This document shows positions 59,044 through 64,000 of a stretch of DNA of 64,000 nt, one piece after another. A program made the translations under genes and the position numbers. Position 1 is the stretch's first letter; each line of letters opens with the position of its first letter. A model generated the notes under the pieces. It did not search any database, was not told the DNA's origin, and worked only from the letters and a program-made list of their open reading frames with translations. This DNA is from Thermococcus zilligii AN1. GTDB lineage: Archaea > Methanobacteriota_B > Thermococci > Thermococcales > Thermococcaceae. Where the stretch lies: contig NZ_AJLF01000001.1 in NCBI RefSeq assembly GCF_000258515.1, forward strand, positions 806,001-870,000. Reading direction: 5' to 3'.

Positions 59044-59367
59044 ATGAGCCTGCGGGAAATCGAGGGGGAGCTCGTCAGGTTCAGAGACGAGAGGGACTGG
59101 AAGAGGTACCACACACCAAAAAATCTTGCCATTTCCATAGCGGTCGAGCTCGGCGAGCTGCTGGAGCACTTCCAGTGGAGGGAGGACGAAGAAATCCTGG
59201 CCTCGATAAGCGATCCCGCGGAAAGGGAGAACGTGGAGGATGAGATCGCAGACGTTTTAATCTACCTTGTCCTCCTGGCCCATGAGCTTGGAATTGACCT
59301 CGAGAAGGCCGCCCTGAAGAAGATAGCAAAGAACGCCAGAAAATACCCCGTGGGGGGACGGGAATGA
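59044..59367 (+). CDS. MazG-like nucleotide pyrophosphohydrolase
   Basis: 107-residue all-alpha NTP pyrophosphatase of the MazG/XTP3-transactivated (dCTPase) group, which cleaves (d)NTPs to NMP and PPi for house-cleaning. The metal-binding ExxE...ExxD pattern is in AVELGELLEHFQWRED and VEDEIADVLIYLVLLA. The KYHTPKN-like substrate region (KRYHTPKNLAISI) is typical. GAGGTGGGAGC precedes the ATG. Its stop overlaps the next ATG (ATGA). Confidence 0.9.
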   Translation: MSLREIEGELVRFRDERDWKRYHTPKNLAISIAVELGELLEHFQWREDEEILASISDPAERENVEDEIADVLIYLVLLAHELGIDLEKAALKKIAKNARKYPVGGRE

Positions 59368-59708
59368 GACTGGCCTTCGGGACGCTGAAGGTAACCGCGA
59401 CAGTCCTTGTGATTCGGGCCATCTTGAACGGTATCAGCGTTTCCTCGGGCCCTCTCATCTACGGCCCCTTTGCCGCCCTCGACCTGGCCCTGGCATATGG
59501 TGTTTACGTTGAAAACAGGAACGCGGTGAAGGTGTCTCTCCTATACCTCGGCCTCGACCTGTTTCTGGCGATATTCTACCTCGTAGCAGGGGTCATTCCG
59601 AAGGGGGTCGTGGCCCTCCTCGACTTCCTGGCCATCCACGACATGGTGTCCTACATAGAGGCCGTTGCGGGGGGAGATGCCGGGAAAACCGGCGACGTTT
59701 CTGTTTAA
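59364..59708 (+). CDS. Hypothetical membrane protein
   Basis: Not recognised. 114 residues with about four hydrophobic segments: TVLVIRAILNGISVSS, YGPFAALDLALAYGVYV, SLLYLGLDLFLAIFYLVAG and VVALLDFLAIHDMVSYI. It is coupled to the MazG gene by a 4-base overlap. A T-rich tract (59703-59738) after its stop is a probable terminator. Confidence 0.62.
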   Translation: MRLAFGTLKVTATVLVIRAILNGISVSSGPLIYGPFAALDLALAYGVYVENRNAVKVSLLYLGLDLFLAIFYLVAGVIPKGVVALLDFLAIHDMVSYIEAVAGGDAGKTGDVSV

Positions 59709-59744
59709 TTGCTTTTTTATGTAATTCTTTGTTTATGTGGAAAA

Positions 59745-59788
59745 GCTTATAAGGATGTAAAGGAAGCTTTACGTAAAGGAAACTTTAC
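59745..59788 (+). promoter_or_regulatory. Promoter and twin palindromic operator of the XRE/DUF2178/ABC operon
   Basis: TATA box gcttataagg is at 59745-59754. It is followed without a gap by two perfect 16-bp palindromes in tandem: GTAAAG-gaag-CTTTAC (59757-59772) and GTAAAG-gaaa-CTTTAC (59773-59788). They cover the predicted start site and end 13 bases before the first ATG. The operon encodes its own XRE-type regulator, the obvious candidate to bind here as two dimers and block initiation. Binding is inferred. Confidence 0.75.
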
Positions 59789-59801
59789 ATGGGTGGGAGA
59801 G

Positions 59802-60176
59802 ATGAAACAAAAGCTTGCCCTGTTGCCGGCCCTCCTACCGGTAATGGCCTTAGGAGGGTTGGTGGGCTGGGCGGTCAGCTCGGGAAAGGGGGAAATTTCC
59901 CTGATTGCCTTTGCGCTGGCAGTCCTTTTCGTGAACAGGTACTTCGCTTACTTGGAAGGCAGGGGTTTCATCTTCGAAGACGAGAGGCCCCTGAGGATAA
60001 ATGAAGTCGCCCCAAGGAGGACGCTCCAGATGACTATGATGGCCCTGGCGGTGGCGATGCTCCTCCTCCCGGGCAGAACCTCAGAGCCCGAAGCTGAGGG
60101 AGCTTTTATCGCAGTGGGCCTAACGCTGGCCGGAATGGGGCTGGTTCACCTCCTCAGACACCACTACGCGGGGTGA
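59802..60176 (+). CDS. DUF2178-like membrane protein
   Basis: 124 residues, four hydrophobic segments, with the conserved cytosolic stretch FIFEDERPLRINEVAPRRTLQ between helices two and three. That D-E-R pattern recurs in the next two genes (KDERTELISMKAFYY, PDERGNEIAKLAAART) and marks DUF2178-type proteins. ATG 59802 follows GGTGGGAGAG; the frame is open upstream to 59709 but that part crosses the promoter. First gene of the operon. Confidence 0.7.
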   Translation: MKQKLALLPALLPVMALGGLVGWAVSSGKGEISLIAFALAVLFVNRYFAYLEGRGFIFEDERPLRINEVAPRRTLQMTMMALAVAMLLLPGRTSEPEAEGAFIAVGLTLAGMGLVHLLRHHYAG

Positions 60177-60181
60177 TGTGA

Positions 60182-60556
60182 ATGAATTATAAATGGATTG
60201 TTTTTACCGTGCTCTTCGTGGGGATTTTCGCGACCAATCACCTTGCAATAACAGATAGGCGGCCCCTTGCAGCCTCGATAGCCTTTACCCTAATGGTGCT
60301 GGCGGTTTACTGGCTGGAGAAGATGTACGGGAAAAAGGTAGAACCTGTAAAAGACGAGAGGACAGAGCTCATCAGCATGAAGGCTTTTTACTATGGTTCC
60401 ATGGGGTTTTTAGTTGCACTAATGTACGAGCTTATATGGTTGGTCTCCGCGGATTATGACTCAGCTTTGCAGTTTGTCAGGCTCCTCCTGCCACCCATCG
60501 GGGTACTCTTGCTGGTGTTGCTAAGTTCAAAGGCGTACCTTGAGAGGGTGATGTGA
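60182..60556 (+). CDS. DUF2178-like membrane protein
   Basis: 124 residues, four hydrophobic segments. The loop EPVKDERTELISMKAFYYGS corresponds to the D-E-R stretch in the genes before and after. Likely a paralogue arising by tandem duplication. Its ATG follows GGGTGATGTG, five bases behind the previous stop. Function unknown; co-expression with an ABC exporter suggests membrane stress or toxin export. Confidence 0.7.
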   Translation: MNYKWIVFTVLFVGIFATNHLAITDRRPLAASIAFTLMVLAVYWLEKMYGKKVEPVKDERTELISMKAFYYGSMGFLVALMYELIWLVSADYDSALQFVRLLLPPIGVLLLVLLSSKAYLERVM

Positions 60557-60856
60557 ATGGACTGGGCGGCTTTCGTGGCACTGGCCGCTGGCTTCATAGG
60601 TGGTATCCTCGGCTACCTGCTCACGAGGGAGATTGTAAAGAACATTGGAGTCCCTCCGGATGAGAGGGGCAACGAGATAGCAAAGCTTGCCGCCGCGAGA
60701 ACCCTGGAGCTGGTTCTCCTGACGGATGTTGTGCTCCTTTACTACTCCCTCATCGTGGCAAAAGATGACCTGTGCACGGGAGTTCTCTCCGCCCTGTTCG
60801 CAATGATCTTCTTCGGGAACCTGGCTTTCAGGGCTTACTACTCAAGGAAAATGTGA
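60557..60856 (+). CDS. Small DUF2178-like membrane protein
   Basis: 99 residues with three hydrophobic segments (VALAAGFIGGILGYLLT, LELVLLTDVVLLYYSLI, LSALFAMIFFGNLAFRAYY) and the loop GVPPDERGNEIAKLAAARTL. Third of the related membrane proteins. It ends nine bases before the regulator ATG. Confidence 0.68.
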   Translation: MDWAAFVALAAGFIGGILGYLLTREIVKNIGVPPDERGNEIAKLAAARTLELVLLTDVVLLYYSLIVAKDDLCTGVLSALFAMIFFGNLAFRAYYSRKM

Positions 60857-60865
60857 GGTGTCGCC

Positions 60866-61078
60866 ATGAAGAACCGGCTCCGCGAGCTGAGAGAGGAGAG
60901 AGGCCTCACCCAGGAGGAGCTCGCAAAGGCACTGGGCGTTACAAGGCAGACGATAATAGCCATCGAGAGAGGTAAGTACGACCCCTCCCTCAGGCTGGCC
61001 TTTAAGATGGCAAGGTTTTTCAACGTCAGGATTGAAGACATATTCATCTACGGAGGTGAGAAAGATGAGAGCGGATGA
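60866..61078 (+). CDS. XRE-family transcriptional regulator
   Basis: 70-residue helix-turn-helix protein. The Cro/C1 motif [21 protein letters not shown] is split here as [12 protein letters not shown] and [17 protein letters not shown]. It has no ligand domain. This short type (as in DUF2178 operons) commonly acts as an autorepressor. The tandem palindromes at 59757-59788 are its probable operator. GAGGTG precedes the ATG. It overlaps the next gene by 14 bases. Confidence 0.88.
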   Translation: MKNRLRELREERGLTQEELAKALGVTRQTIIAIERGKYDPSLRLAFKMARFFNVRIEDIFIYGGEKDESG

Positions 61079-61427
61079 GCGGATTTTAGGGGTACTCCTC
61101 TACGCTGGCGGCATCGCGCTGGCCCTCTTCCGCCCGCCCGTGGACAGGGCGGCTTGCATAACTGTTCCCGAGGGAAAAGCGGTCAGGGGCGTCAACCCGT
61201 TTTTCCTGGCCCTTGAGCTCGGTCTGGTGATGGTCGGATCTGTGCTTCTGTCTCAAGACCTCAAAAACAGCCACGCCAGAAACGGCTGGGTAGGCGTCAC
61301 GAGCGGCCTCGGGATAGCAATCATCGGAGGGTGTGCTGATCTCCACGAAGTTTTCCTTTTTGGGGTCGCCCTTGCCGTCCTTGGACTTCTCGTCAAGGTC
61401 GGGGGTAAGAAAAATGCCGGCGGTTAA
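61065..61427 (+). CDS. Hypothetical membrane protein of the ABC operon
   Basis: Not recognised. 120 residues with four hydrophobic segments ([65 protein letters not shown]). ATG 61065 with GAGGTGAGAAAG upstream is chosen over 61032. It overlaps the XRE gene at its start and the ABC ATPase gene at its end, so it is translationally coupled to both. Confidence 0.62.
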   Translation: MRADERILGVLLYAGGIALALFRPPVDRAACITVPEGKAVRGVNPFFLALELGLVMVGSVLLSQDLKNSHARNGWVGVTSGLGIAIIGGCADLHEVFLFGVALAVLGLLVKVGGKKNAGG

Positions 61428-62172
61428 AGTCGAGGGCCTCGAGAAAGACTACGGCAGGGTCAAGGCCCTTAAGGGGGTAACCTTTGAAGTGAAGGAAGGG
61501 GAGATCTTCGGGCTGATAGGGCCAAACGGCGCTGGAAAGAGCACGGCGCTCAAGATACTCGCCACCCTGCTGAGACCGACGGCTGGAAAGGCCGAGGTCT
61601 TTGGGCATGACGTTGTTGAGGAAGCCAGCGAGGTGAGGAAGATCATAAGCTACCTGCCCGAGGAGGCCGGTGCCTACAAGAACCTCACGGGGATTGAATA
61701 CCTCCGCTTCATGGCCGGGCTCTACGCGAAGAATGAGGATAAGGCGGCGGACATGCTAAAACTCGGCGTCAAACTGGCGAACCTCGGCGAGAGGCTCTAC
61801 GACAAGGTCTCGACTTACTCAAAGGGAATGACGAGGAAGCTTTTGCTGGCGAGGGCGCTGATGGTCAGGCCAAAGCTGGCGATACTGGACGAGCCCGCGA
61901 GCGGGCTGGACATAATAAACGCCTACACAATAAGGAAGACGATAAAGCGCTTCGCAATGGAGGAGGGTGTCACTTTCTTAGTTTCCAGCCACAACATGCT
62001 CGAAGTCGAGTTCCTCTGCGACCGCGTTGCCCTGATAAACCAGGGGAGGATAATCGAGAGCGGGACTCCGGCCGAGCTGAAGGAGAAATACCGTGCGGAG
62101 AACCTCGAGGAGGTCTTTATGAAGGCCGTGGGCTTTGAAGCTAATGAGCCGGTGGGAGGGGAGGGGTCATGA
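61414..62172 (+). CDS. ABC exporter ATP-binding protein (NatA-like)
   Basis: 252 residues with Walker A GLIGPNGAGKSTALK, signature YSKGMTRKLLLARAL, Walker B KLAILDEPASGLD and H-loop SSHNMLEVEFL. The C-terminal region with a few extra residues is typical of the NatA/DrrA type that exports Na+ or drugs with a single ABC-2 permease. ATG 61414 follows GGGGGTAAGA. Its natural partner permease begins in the 4-base overlap ATGA and is broken by the inversion. Confidence 0.92.
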   Translation: MPAVKVEGLEKDYGRVKALKGVTFEVKEGEIFGLIGPNGAGKSTALKILATLLRPTAGKAEVFGHDVVEEASEVRKIISYLPEEAGAYKNLTGIEYLRFMAGLYAKNEDKAADMLKLGVKLANLGERLYDKVSTYSKGMTRKLLLARALMVRPKLAILDEPASGLDIINAYTIRKTIKRFAMEEGVTFLVSSHNMLEVEFLCDRVALINQGRIIESGTPAELKEKYRAENLEEVFMKAVGFEANEPVGGEGS

Positions 62173-62524
62173 GCGACTTCTGGGTGCTGCTTAAAAAGGA
62201 GCTGATGAACCTTCTGAGGGACAAAAAACTCCTCTTCGGGCTTGTAATAGTGCCCCTGATAATCTATCCCGCCATGGGAAAGATGATGCAGGTTGGCGTT
62301 GAGAAGGCCCAGGGACAGACGCAGGTTGTCATCGTCAACTTCGACGAAGGGAGGTACGGGGAAGTGCTCATCAAGGCCCTTAACGCCACTCCCAACGTCA
62401 CCGTGGCCCTTGTGGAAGCGCCCTCGCTTTATGATGCCTTAAAGCTGGCCAGGGAAGAAAAGCGGAACGTCCTCGTCGTGATCCCGGCCAACTTCAGCGA
62501 GAGCATAGAGTCAAACAGAGTGGC
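62169..62524 (+). pseudogene. ABC-2 (NatB-type) exporter permease, N-terminal part, severed by inversion
   Basis: Codes the first ~118 residues of the permease: KKELMNLLRDKKLLFGLVIV (N-terminal coupling helix plus first membrane helix) and an extracytoplasmic start with VVIVNFDEGRYGEVLIKAL. After ...ESIESNRVA the frame hits TAG one codon past the joint. The remaining six-helix portion lies at 45162-46089. As it stands the operon cannot make a complete exporter unless the fragments assemble, which is unlikely since the C-terminal part has no start signals. Confidence 0.9.
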
Positions 62525-63361
62525 GTAGGCTATGCTCTCTATCCTCAGGCCGATCTGGTGGGCGCTGAGGGCAACGTCTCCGAAGCGGGTGACTATGCTC
62601 ATGTAGAGGAAGTTGTAGAAGCTGAAGAGGGCACGCTCCACGAAGGCGGGGACGCCTATCCTGAGTATCCTCCTGACCATTTCCGCTTCAAACCTCCAGC
62701 TCGGCTTAAAGCGGAGAACGAGCCTTCCGCTGAGGAGGAGGTACGCCCCGGCCAGGAAGGAGAACGTTATTCCTATGCCAGAAGCCCAGGCCGCGCCGAC
62801 GGGGCCCATTCTGGGGAAGCCGAGCTTCCCGTAGATGAGCAGGTAATCAAAGGCTGCGTTGATGACGTTCATCGCTACGTCAAGCTTCATCGGTGTTCTG
62901 GTGTCCCCCGCACCCCTCAGAGCCGAAAACATTGCAAAACCCACGAATTGGACCGGGTAGAACAGGAAGGTAACCCTGAGGTATGAATATGCCAGGTTCA
63001 GCAGCTCGCCTTCGGCGCCCATTATCCTGAGCATGTCGTCGCCGAAGAACCAGCCGAAGAGGAAAACCGGGATGCCGAGGAGGAATGAGAGGTAGATGCT
63101 CTGCTCCAGGACGAGCTCCGCTCCCTCGACATCCTCCGCCCCAACGAACCTGGCAACGAGGGCAAGGGTTCCAATAGATACCACCATCATTATAGGAAAC
63201 ATGAACCAGCTGACCTGGCCGCCGAGGCCAACGGCGGCAACGGCCAGGGAGCTGACGTGGCCGACCATGAGAGTGTCCACTAAGTTGAGAAGCGTTTGAG
63301 AGATGTTCCCTATTATAGCTGGCCATGCCAGTGACCAGAGCTTCTGTCTTAGCTCGTCCAT
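62525..63361 (-). pseudogene. MATE efflux transporter, N-terminal part, severed by inversion
   Basis: Codes about 279 residues, eight helices, of a MATE-family multidrug/Na+ antiporter: IGNISQTLLNLVDTLMVGHV (helix one), FSALRGAGDTRTPMKLDVAMN and, at the joint, ALSAHQIGLRIESIAY. Translation would run on through ~30 foreign residues of permease antisense to a stop at 62429. It keeps its own promoter (minus-strand cttttttaccg near 63400) and GTGATCGCC before ATG 63361, so a truncated protein may still be made. The lost C-terminus is at 46090-46614. Confidence 0.92.
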
Positions 63362-63468
63362 GGCGATCACTCAACCTGTCAGACCACAATCTAAACGGTA
63401 AAAAAGCGGTCTAATATTTAAGGGTTTCTTTCCTTGAAAACAGGGAAAGAGAAGGAAACAAAAGGGGC

Positions 63469-63882
63469 TCACTCGCCGCCCCTGAGCTTCATGATCTTTA
63501 TCCTGCCGAGGGTTTCCCAGTACTCAACGGTCATGCCCTCTGCGAGCTGGCCCTTGATCTCGTCCTCGACCCCGGTTTCAATCGGGACGTCGAAGGTCTG
63601 GTATGTCTCCATGTCCATGAGCTGAACGGTGTCCGGGGTTATGGCGATTATCTGGCCGACCCTCTTGTCAATGATCGGAACCTCAACCTCGGCGCTGGTC
63701 GGCTTGATTATGCTCCTGACCTTCTTGTCAAAGACCCCAACGGCCTCGATCCTCGCCTTGGCGGAACCGTGCTTTCCAGGCGAGGAAACCGAGATGTCCG
63801 CTATCCTGCAGGGTTCCCCGTCGATAAGGATGTACCTCCCGGGCTTGAGCTTGCTGACCTGAACCTTTGTCTTGTCTCCCAT
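63469..63882 (-). CDS. Translation initiation factor 5A (aIF5A)
   Basis: 137 residues, two beta-barrel domains. Lys37 in [12 protein letters not shown] is the residue converted to (deoxy)hypusine. The factor helps ribosomes through polyproline and similar stalls. C-terminal OB domain from about residue 73 ([19 protein letters not shown]). GGAGGTATGAGAG precedes the ATG. Its TATA box (minus-strand ttttttaaacgc, 63924-63935) is well placed. Confidence 0.96.
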   Translation of the reverse strand: MGDKTKVQVSKLKPGRYILIDGEPCRIADISVSSPGKHGSAKARIEAVGVFDKKVRSIIKPTSAEVEVPIIDKRVGQIIAITPDTVQLMDMETYQTFDVPIETGVEDEIKGQLAEGMTVEYWETLGRIKIMKLRGGE

Positions 63883-63923
63883 CTCTCATACCTCCTAAAG
63901 CGTTCTACACGAAATCAAGAGGG

Positions 63924-63935
63924 GCGTTTAAAAAA
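63924..63935 (-). promoter_or_regulatory. TATA box of the aIF5A gene
   Basis: Minus-strand ttttttaaacgc, about 42-53 bases upstream of the ATG. The A/T run around it (63929-63945) may also terminate the gene arriving from the right. Confidence 0.6.
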
Positions 63936-63947
63936 TTTTTGAAAATG

Positions 63948-64000
63948 CTACCTGCCCCTGGCCGAGGTCAGGAGGTAACCGTTAAACAGGAGGGGAGCCA
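63948..64000 (-). CDS. C-terminal end of an unidentified gene (partial)
   Basis: The minus-strand frame is open from the window edge for 16 codons (APLLFNGYLLTSARGR) and stops with TAG at 63948. It then meets the aIF5A promoter. It has codon character like the neighbours. Too little is visible for a family call, and chance cannot be excluded. Confidence 0.35.
   Translation of the reverse strand, partial: APLLFNGYLLTSARGR

Overview
The window is chromosomal DNA of a hyperthermophilic euryarchaeon of the order Thermococcales, most likely a GC-rich Thermococcus. The reasons are gene content and protein similarity recalled from Thermococcus and Pyrococcus (ADP-dependent phosphofructokinase, indolepyruvate ferredoxin oxidoreductase alpha, rubrerythrin/rubredoxin/superoxide reductase, HAN nuclease, archease beside the tRNA m5C methyltransferase, intein-bearing RtcB, aIF5A), archaeal BRE/TATA promoters, GGTGG-type ribosome binding sites, frequent GTG/TTG starts, and dense gene packing with 1-30 base overlaps.

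Layout. 1-3.6 kb: a TIM-barrel gene coupled to the phosphate operon pstC-pstA-pstB-phoU. 3.7-7.8 kb (minus): an exported protein, Pcc1 and Brix proteins, a decayed gene that may be a tungsten oxidoreductase remnant, a glycosyltransferase and panB. 7.8-13.2 kb (plus): vapBC running into archease, an NSUN-type m5C methyltransferase, a PUA-like protein and rtcB split by an intein. 13.2-16.7 kb: metG, a QueD-like protein and DUF192. 16.8-20.6 kb: oxygen-defence genes (rubrerythrin, rubredoxin, superoxide reductase), a tautomerase/flavodoxin pair and a ferritin-like protein. 20.7-23.8 kb (minus): a six-gene operon headed by a fluoride riboswitch, with crcB as fifth gene. 24-28.2 kb: a C/D-box sRNA candidate, a Cas4-like nuclease and a zinc-ribbon/coiled-coil/SPFH cluster. 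28.3-30.9 kb: ahcY, trmO and a HAD hydrolase. 31-35.9 kb: a BMP-type nucleoside ABC transporter behind a structured leader RNA. 35.9-44.3 kb: metal-binding protein, phosphoribosyltransferases, orphan cas6, rhomboid, inositol-phosphatase family, egsA and a GTPase. 44.3-64 kb: HD and OB proteins, MutS-like ATPase, nitroreductase, pfkC with a Tgr operator, a TOPRIM-like/membrane pair, HAN, iorA, MazG, an autoregulated XRE/DUF2178/ABC-exporter operon, MATE and aIF5A.

The most striking feature is structural. One half of a NatB-type ABC permease and one half of a MATE transporter meet tail to head at 46089/46090. The complementary halves meet at 62524/62525. Inverting 46090-62524 on paper restores both genes in frame to the base, so this lineage (or this assembly) carries a 16.4-kb inversion with blunt, homology-free breakpoints.

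Three regulatory RNA or operator systems also stand out. The fluoride riboswitch controls several uncharacterised genes as well as crcB. The nucleoside-transporter leader has a 9-bp closing helix that starts at the predicted transcription start. Two perfect tandem 16-bp palindromes lie over the start site of the XRE/ABC operon. No rRNA, tRNA, IS element or CRISPR array was recognised.
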